A stretch of 64,000 nt of DNA from assembly GCA_947625255.1 (NCBI GenBank), contig CANQNT010000002.1:1-64000 (forward strand), given 5' to 3'. Shown piece after piece: positions 26,385 through 34,083 of the stretch. A model generated the notes under the pieces. It was given only the letters and a program-made list of their open reading frames with translations. It was not told where the DNA came from and did no database searches. Source of the stretch: an uncultured Acetatifactor sp. Its GTDB lineage: Bacteria; Bacillota; Clostridia; Lachnospirales; Lachnospiraceae. Position numbers and translations under genes: made by a program. How positions within the stretch are numbered: position 1 is the first letter of the stretch; every line of letters starts with the position of its first letter.

Positions 26385-27497
26385 ATGAATAAAGGCAGGA
26401 GAAGACAGATTTTGGCGTGGATCGCCGTGGTCTTTTTCGTACTTTTTGTTTTGGTAGTGTTGGCGGCAATCGTTTTACCGATTTTGGGACGGGAACGCCT
26501 ACGTCGGAACGCCACTTCCCAGAGACCGGATCTGGGCATTGCCGGCAACGAAGTGTCCGAAGAGGGCGAGAGTCCGCAGGGTACGGGCGAAAATGTGGCT
26601 TCGGAAGAGTACGAGGATTGGGGAGAATGGGAAGAGGACTGGATCAGCTATAAAGGAGAAGTGTATGACTATAATGAAGAGATTCTGACATTCCTTTGCA
26701 TGGGAATCGATGTTGATGACACGGTAAAGGAAGATCAGAAAGGGTATGATTCCGGTCAGGCGGATGCGCTTTTTCTGGCGGTGATCGATCCCTTGAAAGA
26801 GGAATTGTACATTATCGCTATTGACAGAAATACGATGACGGAGTTCGACGCGTATGACGAAAACGGTAATTTCATGTTTACCCAATACGGTCAGATTGCA
26901 TTGGCACATGGTTATGGGGACGGTAAGGAACAGAGTGCGCTCAATACCCTGAAAGCGGTTGATTCCGTGATGTACAATATTCCGATTCATGGTTATTGCG
27001 CGGTAAACATGAAGTCAATCCCGATTATCAATGATCTTGTGGGCGGCGTGGATGTAACGGTCCTGGAGGATCTGACCTTTGCAGACAAGCGTTTCATGAA
27101 AGGCGCGCAGCTTCATCTGATGGGCGACATGGCCTATGCTTACGTTCATTATCGCGACATAACGGTGGATGCCAGTGCCAGAGGCCGGTTGAATCGTCAG
27201 AAGCAGTATCTTCAAGGCTATGTGGATCAGGCCAAAGCCGCGTTCAGGAAAGATGTCACGTTGCCATTCACCTTGTTTAACGCGGTTTTGCCGTATATGA
27301 CGACGGATATTACAGTGGATGAGGTGGTTTATCTGGCGGGTCAGGTCGTGAATTATGAGTTTACCGAAGAGAACCTGATCCTGATTCCGGGTGTTACGGA
27401 TACAAGCAAAGAGTTTGATGAATTCTATCCGGACGAGGAGCAGCTGCGCCAGATGATCATTGATATTTTCTATATCCCGTTAGATATAGAAGAATAA
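26385..27497 (+). CDS. LytR-CpsA-Psr (LCP) family membrane protein
   Basis: A 370-residue membrane-anchored protein. An N-terminal transmembrane helix (about 9-33) is followed by an acidic linker and an LCP domain from about residue 97 ('LTFLCMGID'), with 'SGQADALFLAVIDP', 'IIAIDRNTMTEF' and 'GVDVTVLEDL'. 'DASARGRLNRQKQYLQGYV' contains the conserved Arg residues. LCP proteins attach glycopolymers such as teichoic acids or capsule to peptidoglycan. This member lacks some canonical residues (for example 'DRNTMTEF' in place of the usual 'SIPRDT'), so its activity may differ. The sortase gene follows 79 bp downstream. Confidence 0.85.
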   Translation: MNKGRRRQILAWIAVVFFVLFVLVVLAAIVLPILGRERLRRNATSQRPDLGIAGNEVSEEGESPQGTGENVASEEYEDWGEWEEDWISYKGEVYDYNEEILTFLCMGIDVDDTVKEDQKGYDSGQADALFLAVIDPLKEELYIIAIDRNTMTEFDAYDENGNFMFTQYGQIALAHGYGDGKEQSALNTLKAVDSVMYNIPIHGYCAVNMKSIPIINDLVGGVDVTVLEDLTFADKRFMKGAQLHLMGDMAYAYVHYRDITVDASARGRLNRQKQYLQGYVDQAKAAFRKDVTLPFTLFNAVLPYMTTDITVDEVVYLAGQVVNYEFTEENLILIPGVTDTSKEFDEFYPDEEQLRQMIIDIFYIPLDIEE

Positions 27498-27576
27498 ATT
27501 GAAAAAAATTAAGATTGTGGTTGATTATTTTGGCAAATAGTGATATAACTATTAGTAGAGTGGGGTCGATGGTTAA

Positions 27577-28497
27577 ATGAATAATAAGAAAAAAATATAT
27601 TTGGTTTTGTTTTTCGTATTCCTTATCGTAGCCATTGGTGCATCCGCTTATGCTATCCATTATTATGTGGGATTGAGACACAGTGAGGAAGTGGCGGAGG
27701 ATCTTCGGGAACAGATTCAGAATTCCACGGAGACCACCCAGGAGGTATCGCTCCCGCCTGAGACGGTTCCGGAGAGCAGTGAGGAAGAAAGCACAGAGCC
27801 CGTTCCGGAAGTTGATTATTCCATGTACGCTGATTTGGAAGAAGAGATGTTCCGTCTCGTTCCCTTTGATACAATGCAGGAAGAGACCAATAAAGACATC
27901 TACGCATGGATCTACATACCTGATACGAATATTGATTATCCTGTATTACAGCATCCTACGGACGATACTTATTATCTGAATTACAATATTGACGGCTCGA
28001 AGGGTTATCCCGGATGCATCTATACGGAAAAGGATAACAGCAAGGATTTTACGGATTTCAACACGGTCCTATATGGACATAACATGAAGAACGGGACCAT
28101 GTTCCATGATCTTCATAAGTTTGAAAAGGAAGATTTCTTTGACGATCATTTGTATGTTTACATATATTTGCCCGACAGGACGTTGAAGTATACGATTTAT
28201 GCGGCTTATACCTATGATGACAGACATTTGCTTCATTCATATGATTATACGGAAGCGGCGGGCAGGGAAGGATATCTTGACATTATTTTCGGCAGCAGAA
28301 GCTTATCGGCTCATATCCGTAAGGATATGAGGGAAAGCATGGACGCCGACAGCAACATTATTACTTTATCCACGTGTATCGGTGGACAGAGCAATAATCG
28401 TTATCTGGTTCAGGCGGTTTTGACGGAAGAGATTCCCATGGAAGCGGTGACTGCTTTACAACCCGTTTCGGATGAAGATGGTATTAACGAAAGTTAA
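27577..28497 (+). CDS. srtB: Class B sortase
   Basis: Membrane transpeptidase that cleaves a C-terminal sorting motif and links the protein to peptidoglycan. 306 residues: N-terminal transmembrane anchor (about 7-28), Glu/Pro-rich stalk, catalytic domain from about 100. Catalytic residues are visible: His168 ('LYGHNMKNGTMF'), Cys267 ('ITLSTCIGG') and Arg275 ('NNRYLVQA'). 'WIYIPDTNIDYPVLQ' is typical of class B enzymes. The start is ATG 27577 with a weak site (GTGGGG). A likely substrate is encoded 43 bp downstream. Confidence 0.93.
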   Translation: MNNKKKIYLVLFFVFLIVAIGASAYAIHYYVGLRHSEEVAEDLREQIQNSTETTQEVSLPPETVPESSEEESTEPVPEVDYSMYADLEEEMFRLVPFDTMQEETNKDIYAWIYIPDTNIDYPVLQHPTDDTYYLNYNIDGSKGYPGCIYTEKDNSKDFTDFNTVLYGHNMKNGTMFHDLHKFEKEDFFDDHLYVYIYLPDRTLKYTIYAAYTYDDRHLLHSYDYTEAAGREGYLDIIFGSRSLSAHIRKDMRESMDADSNIITLSTCIGGQSNNRYLVQAVLTEEIPMEAVTALQPVSDEDGINES

Positions 28498-28540
28498 TAT
28501 AAAGAAACCACATAAAATTAAAGAAAAGAGGGACAGAATC

Positions 28541-29161
28541 ATGAAAAAATTATTAGCACTGTTGTGCGCGGGTATTCTTACCTGCAGCATGGGGCTGGTT
28601 GCTTTCGCTAGCAGTCCCGACACCACGAACACCACTCCTGATGTGACCGAGAATACCGGTCATTCTACTCAGGAAGGTGTTAAAGTTTGGAACGACATCG
28701 TAGTTGACGGTAAGACCGTTAGCGCCGATGCTCTGGAGATCACTGGACTGAGCGACACTGTCGAGGCAGTGGCTGAGTCTGAGGCTGTTGCCCGTGGTTA
28801 TGCCAATGTTGTGCAGGCTTTTGATGTAACTTTTGATGGTGAATTTAGCAGCCTTACCATTTCTTTCAACCTTACCGGTGGTTTGACCTCCGATATCGTT
28901 GCCCTTCATCAGTTGAAGGATGGCAGTTGGGAAGTTCTTACTCCCGATTCCATTGATCCTGAGAAAGGTACCGTAACTGTAACCTTTACTTCCTTGTCTC
29001 CGGTTGTATTTGTATCCGGTGCCGCTGCGACTCCTGGTGCTTCTACTCCCGCTGCTCCTACATCTCCTAAGACCGCTGACGGTTATGCGATGTATGTAGC
29101 TATGCTGGCCGTTGTTGCTTTCGCTGGCGCTGCTGTGGTTGGCAAGAAAGTTGTAAAGTAA
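28541..29161 (+). CDS. Surface protein with SPKTA sorting signal
   Basis: A 206-residue exported protein. It has a signal peptide (about 1-25, ending 'GLVAFASS'), a Thr-rich N-terminus, a beta-rich domain ('FDVTFDGEFSSLTISFNLTG', 'SLSPVVFVSG'), an Ala/Pro/Thr linker, then SPKTAD at 175-180, a hydrophobic helix and the basic end 'GKKVVK'. This is a complete cell-wall sorting signal with a variant motif. Class B sortases of Clostridia such as C. difficile use (S/N)PxTG; here the last position is Ala. ATG 28541 has AAGAAAAGAGGGA upstream; an in-frame earlier start lacks one. The function of the beta domain is unknown. Confidence 0.85.
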   Translation: MKKLLALLCAGILTCSMGLVAFASSPDTTNTTPDVTENTGHSTQEGVKVWNDIVVDGKTVSADALEITGLSDTVEAVAESEAVARGYANVVQAFDVTFDGEFSSLTISFNLTGGLTSDIVALHQLKDGSWEVLTPDSIDPEKGTVTVTFTSLSPVVFVSGAAATPGASTPAAPTSPKTADGYAMYVAMLAVVAFAGAAVVGKKVVK

Positions 29162-29207
29162 GCTTAGTTTTTAGTTTCATTTCGCGAAATGTGGTTTCAA
29201 TATAAAG

Positions 29208-29240
29208 TTGCCCAGGCGTCTGCGTCTGGGCAATTTTTTT
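29208..29240 (+). terminator. Terminator of the sortase operon
   Basis: TTGCCCAGGCG-TCTG-CGTCTGGGCAA followed by seven T residues, 46 bp after the stop of the surface-protein gene. Confidence 0.9.
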
Positions 29241-29279
29241 AGCATAAGGGACGGTATGTTTTACATACCGTCCCATGCT
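29241..29279 (-). terminator. Long hairpin at the 3' end of the SASP gene
   Basis: GGGACGGTATG-TTTTA-CATACCGTCCC is a perfect 11-bp stem extended by AGCAT/ATGCT. It lies just beyond the SASP stop. No T-run follows on either strand, so it may be a transcript-stabilising 3' hairpin rather than a classical terminator. Confidence 0.5.
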
Positions 29280-29292
29280 TGTTGCATTGAGC

Positions 29293-29493
29293 TTATTTCA
29301 TCTGCTCTTCCTGCTTCTTGATCATTCTGCGAACCATCTCGCCGCCGATAGAACCAGCCTCCTTAGAAGTCAGGTCGCCGTTGTAGCCTTCTTTCAGGTT
29401 TACACCCAGCTCAGAAGCCACCTCCGTCTTAAAACGATCCATGGCTGCCTTGGCTTCGGGTACTTCTACTCTATTGCTTCTGCTGTTAGACAT
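29293..29493 (-). CDS. Alpha/beta-type small acid-soluble spore protein
   Basis: A 66-residue DNA-binding protein that coats and protects the spore chromosome. Clear family features: 'AKAAMDRFKTEVASELGV', containing the germination-protease cleavage region (T-E-V-A-S-E-L-G), and 'LTSKEAGSIGGEMVRRMI' at the C-terminus. ATG 29493 follows GGAGGTG on the minus strand; an upstream in-frame ATG (29508) lies before that site. It shows that the organism is a spore former. A candidate forespore promoter is seen upstream. Confidence 0.95.
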   Translation of the reverse strand: MSNSRSNRVEVPEAKAAMDRFKTEVASELGVNLKEGYNGDLTSKEAGSIGGEMVRRMIKKQEEQMK

Positions 29494-29532
29494 TTTTTTC
29501 ACCTCCAATATATATGATCTTCTTTATATTCA

Positions 29533-29557
29533 AGATAAGTGTGGCGTACACTTATCT
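29533..29557 (-). promoter_or_regulatory. Perfect inverted repeat in the SASP leader
   Basis: AGATAAGTGT-GGCGT-ACACTTATCT: 10-bp perfect arms, 40 bp upstream of the SASP start codon. An imperfect relative lies at about 29589-29613. It could be an operator or an RNA leader hairpin. Confidence 0.55.
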
Positions 29558-29618
29558 CGAACGGTTGGAAGAAAGTCTTCTTGTTGATCTAAGTGTTTGT
29601 CAGCGCTTATCTTGGTTA

Positions 29619-29647
29619 TAGTATGAGCCGTGAAAAGAAAAATATAA
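29619..29647 (-). promoter_or_regulatory. Candidate sigma-F/sigma-G promoter of the SASP gene
   Basis: On the minus strand, TTATA (29647-29643), 17-bp spacer, CATACTA (29625-29619). The -10 CATACTA fits the forespore sigma consensus; the -35 matches four of five bases. Confidence 0.45.
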
Positions 29648-29802
29648 TGGTAGTTTTTGGCTTGCCGAAAAGAAGGTTTTTTGAAAGATTTGCTGAAATG
29701 ATGCAAAAATATGTTATACTTAGCATGATAAGGCAGTTGATTGAAAATTAGGATGATGCGTGGAATGTATTATCCCATTCTTTCGATGAGGATGAAAAGG
29801 AA

Positions 29803-30978
29803 ATGATAAGGAATTGTAAATTTGCTTTCAAAATTGCGCTTTTATGCCTGACATTGTTTTTGGGGGGACTTCTTTTTGAAAGAGAAGCCGTAGCCGGGGA
29901 GCGGTTTTTTGTAGAGCCGGAATTATCCGCCCGGTATTTGCCCGCGTTTCAGAAGGACGAGACGGAACTGCAGCGGCTGGTGGCGGATTATGATGCTTAT
30001 GAAGCTTGTTTTTCTTCTATTGAAAAACGGGAGGACATTGAACGGGCCGGTTATACGGTGATTGAGGATCAGGCATTTCCCGTAATATTGGAAACCTTTG
30101 GGGAGGAGGAATGTCTGTTTCTTCCGGCCATGGACGACCGTTATAACCGCCTGGCTTTATTCATACTGGATGTTGATGGAGAGATTCTTTGGAAAACGAA
30201 TCAATTGGAAACCAATTATTGTTTCCGTGGGGAATTGACCCAGCCGACACGGGGAATTGCGGCGGTTTCCTTTCAGGATTTGGACAAGGACGGGCTGACG
30301 GACATTGTTCTGATCACCAATTGTGAAAATGAAACAGGCAGTTATGCGGGCAAAACTTACAAGGTAGGAGATGTATTGTATCAAAGCAACGGTGCGTTTT
30401 ACCGGGATTGGAGAGTATCGGATCAGATTAACCGCTTTGGAATGAATAAGAGCGTGGATTTCATCACGGCCTATGCCAGGGATGGTTATTCCACGGAATT
30501 TCTTTATACGGCGACTTCTCTGCAGGAATTGCTGGATAACGGATTCCAGATTTTTGAACAGCATCATTATCGGAAAAGCTTTGAGAAACTGGGCGTTCTG
30601 GAAATCGTTCCGGGTGTGTTTCCCATGGCGGAGTATGATATTTTTATGGTCTACCTGGTCAACGAGGCTGGCTATATTGTTTGGAATTTCCAACCAATGG
30701 AGGATTATGACAGCCTTTATTCCATGATGGGGATGATCTGCCAGGACTTGGACGGAGACGGTATGAAAGATTTGACCATTCTGGCCCGATTTAGTTATGC
30801 AGGTCCCAATGAGGAGTTGATGGTGGATGCCAGATGCCTGATTTATTACCAGCGGACGGGGGGCTTTGACACGGATACGGAGTTTCAGAATGTTTACCAA
30901 TGTACGGAAAAGGATCGGCTGAAAGATCTGGTCGTTAAAATACGTGATTTCTGGGGATGGGAAGAAGAGAATGATTAA
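29803..30978 (+). CDS. Exported protein with calcium-loop-like repeats
   Basis: Not assigned to a named family. 391 residues with an N-terminal signal/anchor (about 8-25, 'IALLCLTLFLGGLLF'). Two Asp-rich loops, 'SFQDLDKDGLTDIVLITN' and 'ICQDLDGDGMKDLTILAR', resemble the Ca-binding FG-GAP/VCBS-type repeats of beta-propellers. The start is ATG 29803 with AGGAAATG-type spacing. Its stop (30976-30978) overlaps the response-regulator ATG (30971) by 8 bp, so the two are translationally coupled. It probably acts outside the membrane, perhaps as an accessory sensor for the kinase (inference). Confidence 0.75.
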   Translation: MIRNCKFAFKIALLCLTLFLGGLLFEREAVAGERFFVEPELSARYLPAFQKDETELQRLVADYDAYEACFSSIEKREDIERAGYTVIEDQAFPVILETFGEEECLFLPAMDDRYNRLALFILDVDGEILWKTNQLETNYCFRGELTQPTRGIAAVSFQDLDKDGLTDIVLITNCENETGSYAGKTYKVGDVLYQSNGAFYRDWRVSDQINRFGMNKSVDFITAYARDGYSTEFLYTATSLQELLDNGFQIFEQHHYRKSFEKLGVLEIVPGVFPMAEYDIFMVYLVNEAGYIVWNFQPMEDYDSLYSMMGMICQDLDGDGMKDLTILARFSYAGPNEELMVDARCLIYYQRTGGFDTDTEFQNVYQCTEKDRLKDLVVKIRDFWGWEEEND

Positions 30979-31630
30979 GATACTGATTGTGGATGATGAA
31001 AAGCCCATATGCGATTTGATCGACATGAATCTTTCCGCGGCGGGATATAGCTGCAAGGCGGTACAAGATGGTTTGAAAGCGATTGATCTGATCGACCGGG
31101 AGCCCTTTGACTTGATTTTGCTGGACATTATGCTGCCTGGTGCGGATGGCTATGATATTATGGATTATATACGGCCTTTGAGAATCCCCGTGATTTTCAT
31201 TACTGCCAAGCATGAGGTACGGGACCGGGTAAAGGGTCTGAAACTTGGGGCAGAGGATTATCTGGTAAAGCCTTTTGACGTGGTGGAACTGGTGGCCCGG
31301 GTAGAGGTGGTTTTGCGTCGTTACAACAAAGCCCAGCGTTTTCTTCGGGCTGGAGACGTAGTCGTGGACGTGGAGGGCCGGAGGGTAACCCGCGGAGGCA
31401 GGAACGTGGTGCTGACCAATAAGGAATTTGGCTTGCTGGTACTGTTTATGCAAAACAAGAATGTGGCGCTTTTTCGGGAAACCCTTTATGAAAAGGTCTG
31501 GGAAGGGGAATATTTTGCCGATAGCCGCACTTTGGACCTCCATGTACAGCGTCTGCGCCGAAAAATGGGCTGGGAAGATTGCCTTGTGGCGGTGTATAAG
31601 GTGGGTTACCGGCTGGAGATTGAGGATTAA
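30971..31630 (+). CDS. OmpR/PhoB-family response regulator
   Basis: A 219-residue two-component regulator. The receiver domain has 'LIVDDEKPICDLI', the phospho-acceptor Asp52 ('LILLDIMLPG') and Lys100 ('EDYLVKPFD'). The C-terminal winged helix is of the OmpR type ('LTNKEFGLLVLFMQ', 'DSRTLDLHVQRLRRKMG'). ATG 30971 overlaps the end of the upstream gene. The kinase gene begins 3 bp after its stop. Targets are unknown; peptidoglycan-modifying genes nearby are candidates. Confidence 0.94.
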   Translation: MIKILIVDDEKPICDLIDMNLSAAGYSCKAVQDGLKAIDLIDREPFDLILLDIMLPGADGYDIMDYIRPLRIPVIFITAKHEVRDRVKGLKLGAEDYLVKPFDVVELVARVEVVLRRYNKAQRFLRAGDVVVDVEGRRVTRGGRNVVLTNKEFGLLVLFMQNKNVALFRETLYEKVWEGEYFADSRTLDLHVQRLRRKMGWEDCLVAVYKVGYRLEIED

Positions 31631-31633
31631 GAC

Positions 31634-33061
31634 ATGAAATTTTCCTATAAAATCTTATTGTGTACGATCATTATTATAGCTGTGGCTTTTGGATTCAGCG
31701 GATACTTTTTCGTGAATTTCGTGTTTGAGACCGCCCTGAACCGCGAAGTGGAACAAGCCATGGATGAAAGCAGTATTCTGCAGTTCGCTTTCGAAACGGC
31801 GGCGCTTAATGTGCCCTCTAAATATGACGTGCTGCCGGACCGGACAGTGGAGCAGATCGGTTCCAGACTGGAAAACAGCGGACAGGGGGAGGGCAGGCTG
31901 CTGCGCCTTTCCGATGAGAACGGTGAGACTTTGTATGCCAGCAATGGTTTTACGGAGGATCTCTCTCTGTTGGAACGGATTGATAATGAAACAAGGGCTT
32001 ATCAGGTGATTCCTTTGGGAGATCGCTATTACATCCAGATGGGGGCGCAGGTGAACGCATTGGACAGGATTCTTTTTCTGGAAACCATGCGGGATGTCAC
32101 GGTGGTGTTTGAAGAACGGGAACAAGGCTTTTCCATGTACCGCAAGGTGACGGTTCTGATGCTGATACTCAGCTCGGCAATCATGTCTCTTGTTTCCATT
32201 TGGCTGACCAGGCCCATCCGTCTTTTGACCAAGGCCACGAGGAAGATGGCCGAAGGGGAATATTCCTATCGCGCGGAACAGATCAGTCATGATGAATTAG
32301 GCCGGCTGACCGTTGATTATAATAAAATGGCGGCAGCCCTGGAAGAAAATATTCACAAACTGGAAGAAGAGATCCGTTCCCGGGAGGACTTTATCGCGGC
32401 TTTCGCCCATGAGTTAAAGACGCCGCTGACGGCAATTATCGGCTATGCGGATCTGCTGCGCTCCCGAAAGCTGGACGAGGAAAAACATTTTCTTTCCGCC
32501 AGTTATATTTATTCCGAGGGGAAACGTCTGGAAGCCATGTCGTTACGGCTTTTGGATATTATTGTGACAAAGCGGGATGTGATCAGGCCGCAGTCCGTAC
32601 CGGTGGATCGTTTGTTTTCCTATTTACGGGATATGTTCGCGGAGAACGGCTATCTTTTTCATTATCGCTATGAACCTGGAATGGTCTACGCGGAGATCAA
32701 TCTGATTAAGTCGGTGCTATTGAATTTGGTGGACAATGCCTGCAAGGCCTCTGAACCGGGCAGTGTGATCGAGCTGGGCGGCCGCCGCGTAGAGAAACCG
32801 GCGGGCTATTGCTTTGAGGTGGCGGATTATGGGGAGGGCATTCCCAGGGAGGAACTGAAAAAAATCACGGAAGCGTTCTATATGGTGGACAAATCCCGTT
32901 CCCGCAGCAGAAACGGCGCGGGACTGGGGCTGGCTTTGTGTGTGGAGATTTTAAAGCTTCATCACAGTGAGCTCCAGATTGAAAGCGTGGTGGGAGAAGG
33001 CACCAGAATCCGTTTCGTGCTGCCGGATGAGGTTGTGGAAACGGTAAAGCAAGGACGGTAA
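31634..33061 (+). CDS. Sensor histidine kinase
   Basis: A 475-residue membrane kinase. A transmembrane segment (about 7-29), an extracytoplasmic sensor region of about 140 residues, a second transmembrane segment (about 177-198), a HAMP linker ('TRPIRLLTKATRKMAEGEY'), HisKA with His259 ('FAHELKTPLTAIIGY') and an ATPase domain ('NLVDNACKASEPGS', 'VADYGEGIPREEL', 'GAGLGLALCVEIL'). The start is ATG 31634, 3 bp after the regulator stop. The TAAGGAGG site for the next gene overlaps its stop codon. The stimulus is unknown. Confidence 0.94.
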   Translation: MKFSYKILLCTIIIIAVAFGFSGYFFVNFVFETALNREVEQAMDESSILQFAFETAALNVPSKYDVLPDRTVEQIGSRLENSGQGEGRLLRLSDENGETLYASNGFTEDLSLLERIDNETRAYQVIPLGDRYYIQMGAQVNALDRILFLETMRDVTVVFEEREQGFSMYRKVTVLMLILSSAIMSLVSIWLTRPIRLLTKATRKMAEGEYSYRAEQISHDELGRLTVDYNKMAAALEENIHKLEEEIRSREDFIAAFAHELKTPLTAIIGYADLLRSRKLDEEKHFLSASYIYSEGKRLEAMSLRLLDIIVTKRDVIRPQSVPVDRLFSYLRDMFAENGYLFHYRYEPGMVYAEINLIKSVLLNLVDNACKASEPGSVIELGGRRVEKPAGYCFEVADYGEGIPREELKKITEAFYMVDKSRSRSRNGAGLGLALCVEILKLHHSELQIESVVGEGTRIRFVLPDEVVETVKQGR

Positions 33062-33075
33062 GGAGGATGAATGCA

Positions 33076-33903
33076 ATGCGTAAGATAAAGCTGGAGATTG
33101 GCTGCTTTTTCCTCGCCATCGTGGTGATGTGGCTGGCCGTCTGGGGGCCGGAAGCCCTGGCAAAATATCAGGATAGAAACATTTTAAACTGTATATCGGA
33201 GGAAACGGTGGAAGGGGAGAACGAGGGTTATCGCTACACCATGAGCAGTAATGACAAGCTCTATATTCTTTCCAAATGCCTGAACAGTCAAACGCTGCCC
33301 GGGAGCGAGCAGAGCATCCTGGCAAGGGAAGAGGAGGGCACGGACTATCAGGATCTGACGGGCAGTTATGCTTTCGTAGTCAATCACAGGGATCCCTCCG
33401 CTCAGGAAATCACGGATGACGAGCTTTATGAAGCCTGTAATAGAGAATTGGGAATTTTGAAAGAATTGGGTATTTTGCCGGAAACGGTGCGGGATACCAC
33501 TGCCGTCTCCTATGACGCGGTGCGATATTCCGCCATTTATGTGCCGGAGCCGCGCAACAATGTTTCCGTATGGAAACTAAGTATGTCCACCAGTGTTAAA
33601 AATGCGAATAAGCAGAATCGTCTGTTGGATGCCTACATCGATGCGGACACGGGCAAAATTTATGAATTCTACGTGAGGACCCCCCTGACCTGGGAGGAAA
33701 TCGATCCGGATGCCATGATTCTGGCCTGGAGTGATTACCTGGGATTGGGGGAGCCGGCTGCCAATGAGAGTGTCAACCCTCTTCAAGAGACAACCCAATT
33801 GTTCCGGAAATATAGTTTTGAGGGTATGGGGGGAGACAGTACTGTTGTAACCATAGGATTTTATGAAGGCATCAATGAATTATTTCTGAAAATTTCCAAA
33901 TAA
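33076..33903 (+). CDS. Membrane-anchored extracytoplasmic protein
   Basis: Not recognised. 275 residues with an N-terminal transmembrane helix (about 8-28, 'GCFFLAIVVMWLAVWG') and a mixed alpha/beta exterior domain. 'LLDAYIDADTGKIYEFYV' resembles PepSY-like repeats that end in 'D..TG.I', but this is weak. ATG 33076 is preferred because TAAGGAGG lies 9 bp upstream; ATG 33067 abuts that site. As fourth gene of the kinase operon it may modulate the sensor or be its output (inference). Confidence 0.7.
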   Translation: MRKIKLEIGCFFLAIVVMWLAVWGPEALAKYQDRNILNCISEETVEGENEGYRYTMSSNDKLYILSKCLNSQTLPGSEQSILAREEEGTDYQDLTGSYAFVVNHRDPSAQEITDDELYEACNRELGILKELGILPETVRDTTAVSYDAVRYSAIYVPEPRNNVSVWKLSMSTSVKNANKQNRLLDAYIDADTGKIYEFYVRTPLTWEEIDPDAMILAWSDYLGLGEPAANESVNPLQETTQLFRKYSFEGMGGDSTVVTIGFYEGINELFLKISK

Positions 33904-34083
33904 AGTATGATAGCAATATGATGCAAAGAATTGGACAATTTGATGCCAAAAATATGATTTTTTGATGAAGACTCTGCGTAAACTGTACTAAAGGATTTCG
34001 GAACATCCGGGAATTCCCAAAGTCCCCGGAACGGAAGATGTCCTGAATCCGGGGGATTTCACGACGTTGAAAGGAGTGCGGTG

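Larger units (their letters stand above)
29494..29802. other. Divergent intergenic region, SASP / exported-protein operon
   Basis: No gene is seen. It contains a perfect inverted repeat (29533-29557), a candidate forespore promoter on the minus strand (29619-29647), and a plus-strand extended -10 TGtTATACT (29712-29720) that may serve the operon starting at 29803. Confidence 0.5.
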
